Positions 42,294 to 50,260 of a stretch of 55,173 bases of DNA are shown here, piece after piece. The translations under genes and the position numbers were made by a program. Position 1 is the first letter of the stretch. Every line of letters starts with the position of its first letter. Origin of the DNA: Bacillota bacterium (GTDB lineage Bacteria; Bacillota; Bacilli; Paenibacillales; NBRC-103111); contig JAEWIS010000015.1 of assembly GCA_023386955.1 (NCBI GenBank), positions 1-55,173 of the forward strand, written 5' to 3'. The notes beneath the pieces are model-generated. The model did no database searches. It was not told where the DNA came from and was given only the letters and a program-made list of their open reading frames with translations.

Positions 42294-43355
42294 TTACCCC
42301 CGCCGTCCGATACGGCTGCTGATTTCCCCGCCTAACACAGAGGTATTGAACAATTGTTCAATATGGTACACACCGGAGCGCTGTTCCCCCCGGTAAAGCT
42401 CCGCCGCCACTGCCGCAGCCACCCGTGCCGTCATATCCGAGTCTATGCTGCCGTGGAAGAAACGCTCCGCCTTCTGCGGAACTCCTAATTTGCTGCCGGA
42501 GGCCTCCACCTTCAGTGCATAAGCCTCCGTGCCGAGCCGCATCCGGGCAAAAAGTCCGGCGGCCAGCCGGGCCATGGACTTGAAACGCAGCAGCTTGAGC
42601 ACTCCGGCTTTCTTCATGACGAACAGGAGCCCTGTAACAAAAGCAGAATCGAAGCATAGCCGGGTCACCACCGGGGAAACACCCAATGTCCCGGGTAACG
42701 TATGCTGGTCGGAAAAGTTAAAGCGGTAGGCGGTTTTTCGGCCGATTCCTTCACCGAAGTCAATGGTCTTACCTGATGTGAAGCTGGACACCTGCCGCCT
42801 CTGCGTTCCGGCCCCCGTCCAAAAATCCTGAGCCATGTTCTCCACGGTCCATTCGATGGCCGCTCTCCCGTGGGCTTCGCCCATTCCCAGCATCAGGGCA
42901 ATGTCCATGCTGTCCACCTGATCCATTCCGGCTACAGCATCCGCAGCCAGCAAATTGCTCATTCCCGGGACCAGCCCCACACTCAGTACAGCCGTTGCTC
43001 CTGCGGCTGCTGCCTCCTCATGCAGCTCCTCCATAGCAGCCATAAACCCTGCCTCCGCCGTCACATCCATATAATGGATGCCATGCGCGAGACATTGCCG
43101 GGCAAAAGCCGTATTCTCCTGGTCCAGGCACATGACCACTGTTCTTACGCGGCTCATCGCCTCCGGGTGAAAGGGCCGGGAAACATCCAGCAGCATGGGC
43201 TTGACCGCGCCGTCAGTGGCGCTGCTGAACTGCTCCGCTTTTATCAGATTGCACCCCGCCGCGTAAACCTTCCCCGGAAACCGCTCCGCCAGCAATCTGC
43301 TTACGCTCTGCCCAACCTGCCCGTAGCCGCCCACAACCACAATGTGCTCTCTCAT
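42294..43355 (-). CDS. saccharopine dehydrogenase-like NAD(P)-binding protein
   Basis: A 353-residue oxidoreductase-like protein. The Rossmann motif is IVVVGGYGQVGQSVSRLLAERFPG. It is followed by HGIHYMDVTAEAGFMAAMEELHEEAAAAGATAVLSVGLVPGMSNLLA, the pattern of saccharopine dehydrogenase-type enzymes (Sacchrp_dh_NADP). The substrate is unknown. GGAGG precedes the ATG and the gene lies 14 bp after a MarR-family gene, so it is probably under MarR control. Confidence 0.9.
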   Translation of the reverse strand: MREHIVVVGGYGQVGQSVSRLLAERFPGKVYAAGCNLIKAEQFSSATDGAVKPMLLDVSRPFHPEAMSRVRTVVMCLDQENTAFARQCLAHGIHYMDVTAEAGFMAAMEELHEEAAAAGATAVLSVGLVPGMSNLLAADAVAGMDQVDSMDIALMLGMGEAHGRAAIEWTVENMAQDFWTGAGTQRRQVSSFTSGKTIDFGEGIGRKTAYRFNFSDQHTLPGTLGVSPVVTRLCFDSAFVTGLLFVMKKAGVLKLLRFKSMARLAAGLFARMRLGTEAYALKVEASGSKLGVPQKAERFFHGSIDSDMTARVAAAVAAELYRGEQRSGVYHIEQLFNTSVLGGEISSRIGRRG

Positions 43356-43369
43356 GATGTTTCCTCCTG

Positions 43370-43822
43370 CTACGCATGATTCCGGATCAACCGTCCGGCG
43401 TGCTTCAGGAATCCGCTGACGGCCTCCAACTGCTCCCCGTTCAAGGTATCAATATAGTCAAACAGCTCCCGGTCGAAGCGCTGATGATATTCCTCATGGA
43501 ACCGGTATGCCGTCCAGCCTTTTTCCGTCAAGTGGAGGCGGAAGCGCTTCTTGTCCTCCTCATCCTGCTCCTTCATCACCAGGCCCCGCTCCTCCAGCTT
43601 CGTCAGGGTCTTATGAATGACAGCCCGGGTAATGCCGAACCTCCGGGCAATCTCGGAGCTGTAGACGCCTGGATCGTCACCGATGGTCTTTACAATATGA
43701 ATCTCTCCGCGGTAAAACACCATATCCTCACTGCCGAAATCCAGCACATTGGTCCTGCTGTTGGCGATTTGCTCCGTCAGCGCAATAAACGAATGAATGA
43801 CATCATCCTTCATTTTTTTCAT
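43370..43822 (-). CDS. MarR-family transcriptional regulator
   Basis: A 150-residue winged-helix regulator: IVKTIGDDPGVYSSEIARRFGITRAVIHKTLTKLEERGLVMKEQDEEDKKRFRLHLTEKGW is the MarR HTH and wing. The ligand is unknown. Its ATG overlaps the stop of a decayed methyltransferase gene by four bases. Two 19-bp palindromes overlap the promoter of this unit, so it probably represses its own operon (methyltransferase remnant, marR, saccharopine-dehydrogenase-like). Confidence 0.93.
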   Translation of the reverse strand: MKKMKDDVIHSFIALTEQIANSRTNVLDFGSEDMVFYRGEIHIVKTIGDDPGVYSSEIARRFGITRAVIHKTLTKLEERGLVMKEQDEEDKKRFRLHLTEKGWTAYRFHEEYHQRFDRELFDYIDTLNGEQLEAVSGFLKHAGRLIRNHA

Positions 43823-44139
43823 GGTTCATCCCTCCTGGCTGTATATAAATTTCCGCTGAACGGTCCGGTGGGCAGCTGCCGGACAAGCTCCAGCCCTGCG
43901 CTGCGGCACGCCTGCTCCAGTTCCCCTGCACCCGGCCCGGCCGATAGCCCCGCCAGTCTTCCCGACAGCCAAGCCAGAATCGATGCTTTCCCTTTGGCTA
44001 AATTGCCCGATGACCAGAAGGAACCCGCCGGGAGCAAGGACAGCCCTCATGCGGCCACGGCCAGCAGCAGCTGCGCCTCCCGCTGTTGGTGAAGCAGCTT
44101 ATAGTAGCGGGTAGGTGTTGGAGCTGAGGTTTCCATCAT
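43819..44139 (-). pseudogene. decayed SAM-dependent methyltransferase gene
   Basis: Three fragments remain in order. From ATG 44139, with AGGAGGTGG ahead, 30 codons read a methyltransferase-like N-terminus (TRYYKLLHQQREAQLLLAVAA) and end at TGA. A second frame from 44050 gives the C-terminal motif MRAVLAPGGFLLVIGQFSQRESI. After a frameshift a third frame gives ASILAWLSGRLAGL...LELVRQLPTGPFSGNLYTARR up to the stop at 43819. The central SAM-binding core (motif I) is missing. So an internal deletion plus frameshift has inactivated it. The intact ribosome site and promoter suggest recent loss. Confidence 0.72.
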
Positions 44140-44166
44140 GTGCACCACCTCCTAATGTACGTTTAT

Positions 44167-44213
44167 TTGTATACGTAGCATACAAATAATTATTTTGTAT
44201 GTCAAGCATACAA
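44167..44213 (-). promoter_or_regulatory. promoter with two overlapping MarR-type operators
   Basis: On the minus strand TTGACA (44205-44200) and TATGCT (44182-44177) are 17 bp apart. Each box lies inside a 19-bp palindrome: TTGTATGTCAAGCATACAA (44195-44213, perfect seven-base arms) and TTGTATACGTAGCATACAA (44167-44185). The centres are 28 bp apart. Binding of a dimer at either would block RNA polymerase. Confidence 0.85.
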
Positions 44214-44270
44214 CTGATTCTCCAATTTCCAACCCTCTGCCCCTACTAAACAGCCCTTCCCCTGCCGGAT

Positions 44271-44306
44271 AAAAAAAAAGCCGCTGGAACAAAGGTTCCA
44301 AACGGC
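44271..44306 (-). terminator. intrinsic terminator of the gene at 44328-44663
   Basis: On the minus strand GCCGTTTGGAAC pairs with GTTCCAGCGGC over a short loop and is followed by a run of nine T. Confidence 0.9.
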
Positions 44307-44327
44307 CTCTATCATGTGCCAGAGTTT

Positions 44328-44663
44328 TCAGCCTTTCCTCGAATAACTGTTCAGCGCAGAGTAACGCAGCAGCCCTGACAGCATCAGGGGATTGGACTGG
44401 GGATTGCCACTTAGGGCTGACATAAGAAGCGAATTCTTCAATGAACTGCCGTATGCGTTGGATCCGCCTCCCCAGGTCAACGGATAGAGCGTGTTTGTTG
44501 CCATCATCGGATTAGCCGTCATGGGTCCCGCTAATGCCAGTGAAAGCCAGTCCCCAAAATTGGATAACGAACTTTTGTCCCGGCTTCCCTCCTGGAGCTT
44601 GCCTGCAACCATTCCTGCTTCATAACAGCGGCAGGTACATCTGGTGGAATCAACCAAGGTCAT
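44328..44663 (-). CDS. hypothetical 111-residue protein
   Basis: No family recognised. Near the N-terminus lies a cysteine cluster STRCTCRCYEAG. The rest is rich in Gly, Ser, Asn, Leu and Met (SLALAGPMTANPMMATNTLYPLTWGGGSNAYGSS), with no clear membrane helix. The start at 44663 is chosen because AAAGGGTG lies six bases ahead; an ATG eight codons upstream has none. A strong terminator follows directly, which supports a real gene. It lies 69 bp after the FlxA-like gene and may share its transcript. Confidence 0.55.
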   Translation of the reverse strand: MTLVDSTRCTCRCYEAGMVAGKLQEGSRDKSSLSNFGDWLSLALAGPMTANPMMATNTLYPLTWGGGSNAYGSSLKNSLLMSALSGNPQSNPLMLSGLLRYSALNSYSRKG

Positions 44664-44732
44664 ACTTTTCACCCTTTCAAATGTCATTTACAAAAGACTA
44701 TAACCATAGTCCATCACTCCACAGGAAACTCC

Positions 44733-45383
44733 TCAGCGTTTCCCTTCATCCTTTCGTCCCGGTTCCTCCGCTTCGCCGGCGGACAAGGAATCCCCCTCCT
44801 GATTCTGCTTCTGCTGTACCTCTCCAGCATCTGCGGCAGAGGGTTCATCCTGCTTATGGCCGATTTGCTTCGGCTTGATTGCGCTGCCTCTTTTTAACAC
44901 CTCCTGGACCTCCATGGATTTTTGCATGATCCGGTCTGTCATTTGGGCGGCGCCGGCATAATTCTTCTTGGCAATCATATCGGTTTTTACACGATGCAAG
45001 GTTTTCATCTCATCTAGTTTGCCGGTAACTGCAAACAGGTTGACGGATTGACGGACCGCCTGAAGCTGCTCCTCATTTTGGTACCGCACCGCTTCCTCCT
45101 GTGCTTTTTCGGCCGCCTTGGAAGCAGCCTCCTCCTTGATTTGCCGGCTTTCATCCATTGTTGCCTGCTGGAGATTTTGCTGGAGCTGTTGAATTTGCGC
45201 ATTCAATTCCTTAATTCTGCCGGACTTGGTTTCCGGGGAGTCCTTGCTTTCCTTCAGCTTTTCCAATTGCTGCTGCAATTGTCCGATTTGCCTGCGTATT
45301 TGTTCAGCCGCACTTGGCCGGCTGCCGCTTTTGGGATTCAATGCTTCCTGGGAAGGGGAAGCCGGCTTTTGTCCGATTAACAT
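44733..45383 (-). CDS. FlxA-like coiled-coil protein
   Basis: A protein of about 216 residues dominated by heptads. The segment AAEQIRRQIGQLQQQLEKLKESKDSPETKSGRIKELNAQIQQLQQNLQQA (about 25-75) matches the FlxA-like family pattern. A second helical part (VNLFAVTGKLDEMKTLHRVKTDMIAKKNYAGAAQMTDRIMQK) and an acidic, Gln-rich disordered tail follow. Function is unknown; FlxA members are linked to flagellar regulons in enterics but are widespread elsewhere. The ATG at 45383 follows AAAGGATGG. It lies 38 bp after blaR1. Confidence 0.78.
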   Translation of the reverse strand: MLIGQKPASPSQEALNPKSGSRPSAAEQIRRQIGQLQQQLEKLKESKDSPETKSGRIKELNAQIQQLQQNLQQATMDESRQIKEEAASKAAEKAQEEAVRYQNEEQLQAVRQSVNLFAVTGKLDEMKTLHRVKTDMIAKKNYAGAAQMTDRIMQKSMEVQEVLKRGSAIKPKQIGHKQDEPSAADAGEVQQKQNQEGDSLSAGEAEEPGRKDEGKR

Positions 45384-45421
45384 CTGACACCATCCTTTCA
45401 CGTTTATACGGAAATGATTCG

Positions 45422-46951
45422 TTAGTACAGCTTGATCTGCTCCAGCTGCTGAAGGGTAGATAGATCGGTGAGGCTTTGTTTGCCAACGCTGATTCCTGCC
45501 GATCTTCCCATATAAAAAGGAAAATGGAGAAGAACCAAAATCCGCCCATGCCCGATGTCCCGGCGCTGCATCTCCTCTCGGATGGGGCGGGTGTTCACAC
45601 GGACAGGAGCATCCTCATCCAGCAGCATAAGGTGGGCTGAGATAAGCCACCTTTCCGTCCGGCTGCCGCGGAAGGGCTGATTCAACAGCAGTTCAATCCC
45701 GTCATCAGGCCCTTCCTCCCCCAACATAAGAGCAACAATTTGTTGAAGCGACGCCTGGCTCCTGGGGTTCACCGAGTCGTCCAGCCAAAAGGCATACATC
45801 GTAGGCACTTGAGAAGTGGAGGCCAGATATCTGGAAAGCTCACTGCCGCCGGGAAGCACACCCGCCCCGATGATCACGGCCAATACTCCGGCTGCCAGCC
45901 GCAAACGCTTTGCCTTTGGGGTCGCGCATAGGGAAAACGAAACTGCACGGACACGCTCTGTCAGGACAGACTGGCTTTCCAGCCAATGAACGGCGGCACC
46001 CATCCGGCGAGGCCGGGATAAACGGAGGTTCAACTCCCCTTGTTTGAGCAGAAGCCGGCCATATGCCAGCTTGTCCGCATGCTTCAGCCTGCTCAGCACC
46101 CGCTTGTCGCACCGCAGCTCCAGATCATCCCGAAGCCGGACTGCCGCCAGATGAACAAGCGGATTGAACCAATGAGGGATACGGAGCAGATCTGCTGTAA
46201 GCTGAAGCAGGCTGTCCCTGGACCGCCAATGCTGGAGCTCGTGCAATAGGATCAGACGGAGCTCGGCTTCGGTATAATGCTCCGAATAATCATACGGAAG
46301 CATAATCCGCGGTTGAAGCACCCCATAGAGAAACGGAAACACCGTCCCTCCCGACAGCAGCTGAACGGGAGCGGAAATGCCGGTTTCCGTTTTGCATTGC
46401 TCCAGCAATTCGAGCACAGCGTTGTCCCCGCAGGGCAGCCCCCGTTGTATCAGACTCCTTGTCCGCCATGCGGCCATCCCTTCCTTCCCTGCCCAAACCA
46501 AACAGCCAAGCAGCCAGAGGAAAGCCACCGAAAGCTGCAGCCCGTTTACAGCACCGGCTTTGCTCCGGGTCGCCATGGACTCCTCATCAAAGGCAAAATC
46601 GTCCCATTGGGCTTCCCGTCCGACTTCATACCCTGCCAAGGGAACAGCCGCAGAAGGAGACTCCCGCCAAGGGAGCTTATCCCATAACCCTGCAGCCGTG
46701 TCCATCATCCAACCTACACCATATGGCTGCTGATAGACCAATCGGTCGGACCAATTCTCCACTCCGGTCAAACCGGGGAGAGTCAGCGGCGTCACCAGCT
46801 TCACCAGTACAATCAGCCACAGCACAACCATACAGCCGGGCGATACCCATCGTTTGGCCAAACCTCTGAACAAAAGCAAGATTCCCCCAACCAGAGCGGC
46901 CGCAACAGACAGCTCGAACATCCGGGCGAAGGAAATCTGCAGCGCAATCAT
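45422..46951 (-). CDS. blaR1: BlaR1/MecR1-family M56 metalloprotease sensor
   Basis: A 509-residue membrane protease. Transmembrane segments lie near 12-30, 38-55, 138-155 and 345-365. The zinc site is HELQHW, with His237, Glu238 and His241, followed by LRDDLELRCDKRVL, the family's third-ligand region. The C-terminal extracellular part (about 370-509) is shorter than a penicillin-binding domain and shows no SxxK, so the signal is probably not a beta-lactam. It would cleave or inactivate the BlaI-type repressor when triggered. It overlaps blaI by four bases (ATGA). Confidence 0.9.
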   Translation of the reverse strand: MIALQISFARMFELSVAAALVGGILLLFRGLAKRWVSPGCMVVLWLIVLVKLVTPLTLPGLTGVENWSDRLVYQQPYGVGWMMDTAAGLWDKLPWRESPSAAVPLAGYEVGREAQWDDFAFDEESMATRSKAGAVNGLQLSVAFLWLLGCLVWAGKEGMAAWRTRSLIQRGLPCGDNAVLELLEQCKTETGISAPVQLLSGGTVFPFLYGVLQPRIMLPYDYSEHYTEAELRLILLHELQHWRSRDSLLQLTADLLRIPHWFNPLVHLAAVRLRDDLELRCDKRVLSRLKHADKLAYGRLLLKQGELNLRLSRPRRMGAAVHWLESQSVLTERVRAVSFSLCATPKAKRLRLAAGVLAVIIGAGVLPGGSELSRYLASTSQVPTMYAFWLDDSVNPRSQASLQQIVALMLGEEGPDDGIELLLNQPFRGSRTERWLISAHLMLLDEDAPVRVNTRPIREEMQRRDIGHGRILVLLHFPFYMGRSAGISVGKQSLTDLSTLQQLEQIKLY

Positions 46952-47349
46952 GGGCGATGGCCCCGCTCCGCCGCTTCGTCCAACAGCCTCCGCAGAGCCT
47001 CCAGCTCCTCTTCAGATCCGTGCCGGTCCTTCAAAAATCCGCTCAGCATCGCTCCAAAGTTGCCGTCATAATACTCCTCCAGGAAGTGCTCCCGCTCTTG
47101 GGCGAGATAAACCTCCTCGCTAATTAGCGGAGAGTAGTGGTATACCCGGCTGTCCTTCCCGTCCACCTCATAACCCGCCAGCCCCTTCGCCACCAGGTTG
47201 CGGAGCAGCGTTTTGATGGTACGGAAATGCCACGGTCTCCGCTTCTCCAACTGCTCCACAATAACCGCGGCCGTACAACGCTGATTCTGCCACAGCACCT
47301 TCATCACCGAAAGCTCCGCGGCTGTAATATGCAGCTTCTTGTCCTCCAT
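46948..47349 (-). CDS. blaI: BlaI/MecI-family transcriptional repressor
   Basis: A 133-residue winged-helix repressor: ITAAELSVMKVLWQNQRCTAAVIVEQLEKRRPWHFRTIKTLLRNLVAKGLAGYEVDGKDSRVYHYSPLISEEVYLAQ is the standard BlaI pattern, including the HYSPLISEEEY-like protease-sensitive region. It is coupled to the M56 sensor by a four-base overlap. Palindromes upstream (47379-47393, 47406-47421) are probable autoregulatory operators. No beta-lactamase gene of the secreted type is beside it, so its regulon is likely elsewhere. Confidence 0.93.
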   Translation of the reverse strand: MEDKKLHITAAELSVMKVLWQNQRCTAAVIVEQLEKRRPWHFRTIKTLLRNLVAKGLAGYEVDGKDSRVYHYSPLISEEVYLAQEREHFLEEYYDGNFGAMLSGFLKDRHGSEEELEALRRLLDEAAERGHRP

Positions 47350-47378
47350 GGTCCAGCTCCTTTCCTCAAAAAATGGGG

Positions 47379-47421
47379 GATATCACCTATATCGGCCAAG
47401 GAACCGACTATGATTATAGTC
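47379..47421 (-). promoter_or_regulatory. two palindromes and -10 box upstream of blaI
   Basis: GATATCACCTATATC (47379-47393) and GACTATGATTATAGTC (47406-47421) are inverted repeats. The second contains, on the minus strand, a perfect TATAAT. Both probably bind BlaI. No strong -35 box is seen. Confidence 0.55.
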
Positions 47422-47484
47422 TTTTCTCCCGAAGAATCCTTGCGAATAAAGAAACCCGCTTGAAGGCAGGCGGGGAGTTACAGC

Positions 47485-47910
47485 TTATTTCTTCTCCGTT
47501 CGCTTTACCGCGGCAACCGCCTCAATTTCCACCAATTGATGCTCATATCCCAGCAGGGTTACCCCTGTCAGCGTGCTGGGCACATTATGCTCCCCCAGCT
47601 CCTCCCGGACCGTGCGCCATACCTTCACCAGATCGGACCGGTCCTTAGCCGCCACCAGAATCCGGGTATACACCAGATCCTCCAGAGCAGCGCCGCTTTC
47701 CTGAAGCACGGCCTTGATATTGTCCACACAGAGCTTGGCCTGGTGCTCATAACCCGCTCCCTCCGGTATGGTCCGGTCCTGATCCAGCGGACAGGCCCCT
47801 GCCAGAAACACCACATCCATTCCCGCAGGAATGTTGGCCGCGTAAGGATAATCCACCGAGGCCAAGGATGGAATATTGCCGGGTTGGATAAACGTAACCT
47901 TGGGTTCCAT
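47485..47910 (-). CDS. RidA/YjgF-family enamine/imine deaminase-like protein
   Basis: A 141-residue protein of the RidA superfamily: IPAGMDVVFLAGACPLDQDRTIPEGAGYEHQAKLCVDNIKAVLQESGAALEDLVYTRILVA...VPSTLTGVTLLGYEHQLVEIEAVA. It is a homotrimeric cytoplasmic fold. In true RidA the catalytic Arg sits in the R-x-C-V segment; here the corresponding site is STLTGVTLLG, so it belongs to a side branch whose activity is unsure. The ATG at 47910 follows AAAGGAGAAG; a much longer open frame upstream is a shadow. It lies 43 bp after yaaA. Confidence 0.9.
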   Translation of the reverse strand: MEPKVTFIQPGNIPSLASVDYPYAANIPAGMDVVFLAGACPLDQDRTIPEGAGYEHQAKLCVDNIKAVLQESGAALEDLVYTRILVAAKDRSDLVKVWRTVREELGEHNVPSTLTGVTLLGYEHQLVEIEAVAAVKRTEKK

Positions 47911-47953
47911 TTCGTTCTTCTCCTTTCTGATTCCGGTTGCCCATGTGTCTTTG

Positions 47954-48712
47954 TCATTCCGCAGCCTTGCTTTTTTGAATAAACACAAACTTCTCCCCGT
48001 CCGACAGCTCCTCCGCGAATGCGAAATCCATCCGGTCGAAGCCCTTGATGTCCTCCACCGACTTGATCCGGTGCTCAGCCATGTACCGGACCATCTCCCC
48101 TCTGGCCATTTTGACCAGGGTAGCCCTCTCCACAACCTTGCCGCCGATCCGAACCCCAAACACACAGGTGATAAACCGGATGCCCTGCCCCACATAGGGG
48201 GAGATGCACTTGCTGTATTCCTTGGAGGCCAGGTTGACAATGACGCGGGTCTCGGCAAACAGCTGATCCGCCAGCTTCCGGTTCCAGAAAGCGTACAGGG
48301 AATTTAGCTCCGGCCCGTTCAGCTTCGCCTGCATCTCCAGCCGGTACGGCACCACCCCGTCGAAGGGCTGCACCATCCCGTAAAAGCCGGACAATATCCG
48401 CAGATGCTCCTGCAGATAATCCAGCTCCTCCGTCTGAAGCACCGCGGGAGCCATGTACTGGTACTGGATGCCCTCATAGGAGAAAATAGCCGGGGTCAGT
48501 CTACGCCGCAGATCCATGCTCCGGATACGTTCGTAATTCAGCTCCGCAATGGCGTCATTGCAGCTCCAGATGGCCTTTGCCTCTTCATAACGAAGCTCCT
48601 TCAGGTGCGCCAGAAGAGTTTCGGTCTCATCCATAAACTGCGGCAGCCGTTTGCCGGCAAAAATATCATTGTCCGTTTTCATTTTTTTGGCTGGTGAAAT
48701 GATGATTCTCAT
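47954..48712 (-). CDS. yaaA: peroxide stress protein YaaA (UPF0246)
   Basis: A 252-residue YaaA homologue: MRIIISPAKKMKTDNDIFAGKRLPQF, then ILSGFYGMVQPFDGVVPYRLEMQAKLNG and VNLASKEYSKCI. In E. coli YaaA lowers intracellular iron during hydrogen peroxide stress and belongs to the OxyR regulon; it also binds DNA. The start at 48712 has CAGGAGCC ahead; the open frame extends upstream into the padR gene. It overlaps padR by four bases (ATGA), so the repressor and yaaA are one unit, with ridA following. Confidence 0.94.
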   Translation of the reverse strand: MRIIISPAKKMKTDNDIFAGKRLPQFMDETETLLAHLKELRYEEAKAIWSCNDAIAELNYERIRSMDLRRRLTPAIFSYEGIQYQYMAPAVLQTEELDYLQEHLRILSGFYGMVQPFDGVVPYRLEMQAKLNGPELNSLYAFWNRKLADQLFAETRVIVNLASKEYSKCISPYVGQGIRFITCVFGVRIGGKVVERATLVKMARGEMVRYMAEHRIKSVEDIKGFDRMDFAFAEELSDGEKFVFIQKSKAAE

Positions 48713-49278
48713 GATGGCTCCTGTCCCTTTAACGGTGGATCCTGCAGCAGCTTCAACGCCTCGTCCGCCCACTCCAGATACGCATTGTAAATCCGCTCCC
48801 CGAACAAAACCGTGATGTAGAAAAACAGATGATCCTGATCCTCCCCCATCACCCGCTGCAAATTCCCTTTGAACATCTCGATCATCTTCAGATTTTCCGT
48901 ATGGCGGGTCTTGAAGGCGTCAATCCGTTTGGCGCTTTCCTCCACCGGAACCAGGCTGCCAAAAAACAGCTTCAGCAGAATTTCGTACTTGGTATACTCC
49001 TTCTGCTCGGGAACCTTCAGCCACCGGGTCAGCTCCCCCCGCCCCGCTTCGGTAATGGAGTAGAGATTGCGCTCCGGGCCTTTGCTCTCTTCGCTGACCC
49101 GCTTGGTCACCAATCCCTCCTGCTCCAGCTTGGCCAGTGTGGGATAAATCTGTCCGTACCCGATTTCCCAGAAGCTTGCGATCATATAATCCGCCCGCTT
49201 CTTGATGTCATAACCGCTTAAATCCTCGTGGTTCAACAAGCCCAGAATAATATAGACTGTTGTGTTCTCCTTGGCCAT
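48709..49278 (-). CDS. PadR-family transcriptional regulator
   Basis: A 189-residue winged-helix regulator: YIILGLLNHEDLSGYDIKKRADYMIASFWEIGYGQIYPTLAKLEQEGLVTKRVSEESKGPERNLYSITEAGRGELTRWLK is the PadR domain, followed by the Vir_act_alpha_C helical dimerisation region. The ligand is unknown; family members sense phenolics or antibiotics. It begins the padR-yaaA-ridA unit. A 15-bp palindrome 14 bp upstream of its start is a probable autoregulatory site. Confidence 0.92.
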   Translation of the reverse strand: MAKENTTVYIILGLLNHEDLSGYDIKKRADYMIASFWEIGYGQIYPTLAKLEQEGLVTKRVSEESKGPERNLYSITEAGRGELTRWLKVPEQKEYTKYEILLKLFFGSLVPVEESAKRIDAFKTRHTENLKMIEMFKGNLQRVMGEDQDHLFFYITVLFGERIYNAYLEWADEALKLLQDPPLKGQEPS

Positions 49279-49291
49279 TCCGCCGCCCCTT

Positions 49292-49306
49292 ATATCAAAA
49301 TGATAT
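49292..49306. promoter_or_regulatory. palindromic operator upstream of padR
   Basis: ATATCAAAATGATAT has perfect five-base arms about a five-base centre. It lies between the padR start and the NapH-like gene stop, and is the best candidate PadR site. Confidence 0.5.
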
Positions 49307-49311
49307 GCGGA

Positions 49312-50070
49312 TTATAGCCCTTTTGATAGAGGACTGTCAATTGGTGCGCGCCTGCCCAGTCCGATGCGAATCGCACCTTTGTGGCAGCCGTCCACGCAAT
49401 TCCGGCACAGGATACATTCATCATGATCCATCCGTTCTTCCTTAACCATCCGGCTCACCGGGAGGCTCATGGGGCAGGTCTTGTCACAGGCCTTGCACGA
49501 CACACACTGGGAGGCGGCAGCCTCCAGGCGGAGGGAAGGATACCCAAGCTTATTCTTGATCCGGCTGCCGATGACCATAAAGGGTGCCATCCAGCATAGG
49601 GAATGGCAGAAGGAGCGCCGCCCGAACACAAGAGATGTGCCCGCAATCAGCCCCACAACCAGGAAATACGTGATGTACCCGTAGTTATTGGAGACCGAAA
49701 TGCCATGGTCCGTGAAATAAAAGGGCTGTACCTTCCTGATCCCCCCTGCCGAGATGAACCCTGCAAGAATGGACCCCACCCAAGGCGTCCACACCCAATA
49801 CTTGATTCGGTTCTGCCTGGGGCCGGTCGGTTTGCCGTTTATCTCCCCGCAGGCCTCCTGCAAACCTCCCGCCGGACAGATCCAGCCGCAGAAGGCTCTG
49901 CCGAAGATCAATGAGGTCAAGAACAGCGCCGCGAACAACAGGAAGCTGCCGGAGGCGATCCCCGCAAAGCTTCCTTGGACAACGAGATAAGGAGAGAAAT
50001 AGTTCAGTGTAAGGGGAAACACCAGCGTGGAGATAAGAAGAATGGCCTTCCGGATTTTTTGAGCCTTCAT
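49312..50070 (-). CDS. NapH/MauN-like membrane polyferredoxin (4Fe-4S)
   Basis: A 252-residue membrane protein with about four spans. An FCGWICPAGGLQEACG box follows the second span and FCHSLCWMAPF follows a later span, as in NapH/RnfB-type electron carriers. Two ferredoxin motifs end the protein: CVSCKACDKTCPMS and CILCRNCVDGCHKG. It probably moves electrons between the quinone pool and a soluble partner. The start at 50070 follows AAAGGAA; a longer frame upstream lacks a good site. It has its own strong promoter with an overlapping palindrome and stands alone, so its partner is elsewhere. Confidence 0.88.
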   Translation of the reverse strand: MKAQKIRKAILLISTLVFPLTLNYFSPYLVVQGSFAGIASGSFLLFAALFLTSLIFGRAFCGWICPAGGLQEACGEINGKPTGPRQNRIKYWVWTPWVGSILAGFISAGGIRKVQPFYFTDHGISVSNNYGYITYFLVVGLIAGTSLVFGRRSFCHSLCWMAPFMVIGSRIKNKLGYPSLRLEAAASQCVSCKACDKTCPMSLPVSRMVKEERMDHDECILCRNCVDGCHKGAIRIGLGRRAPIDSPLSKGL

Positions 50071-50114
50071 AACCGCATGTTCCTTTCCGCTGAAGAAGCA
50101 TTCCTGATGAGTCA

Positions 50115-50143
50115 ACTATATTATGTTGATATAGTATTGTCAA
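50115..50143 (-). promoter_or_regulatory. promoter and operator of the NapH-like gene
   Basis: On the minus strand TTGACA (50143-50138) and TATAGT (50120-50115) are 17 bp apart. The palindrome ACTATAT-7-ATATAGT (50115-50135) covers the -10 box, so a repressor, possibly redox-sensing, probably binds there. Confidence 0.8.
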
Positions 50144-50202
50144 TGATGATTTGCCCCCCCCATGAACTACATAAACCTGCGGGATATGGAGATAGTAAAC
50201 CC

Positions 50203-50259
50203 ATGAAACAACTCAGCAAAGCCGGGCTATTCCGGTATTTGCCTAAGGGGATTTACTGA
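50203..50259 (+). CDS. 18-codon leader ORF ahead of the APC permease
   Basis: ATG at 50203 opens MKQLSKAGLFRYLPKGIY and ends TGA at 50257-50259, one base before the permease ATG. GGAGATAG lies upstream. The permease ribosome site AAGGGG is inside the codons for Lys-Gly of this short frame, so translating it would control access to that site. It is only a candidate: it may be fortuitous. Confidence 0.4.
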   Translation: MKQLSKAGLFRYLPKGIY

Positions 50260-50260
50260 C

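Noticed and set aside
47911..48258. N-terminal extension of the RidA gene to 257 residues
   Set aside because: The extra residues are Arg/Ser/Trp-rich shadow of yaaA; a good ribosome site precedes the ATG at 47910.
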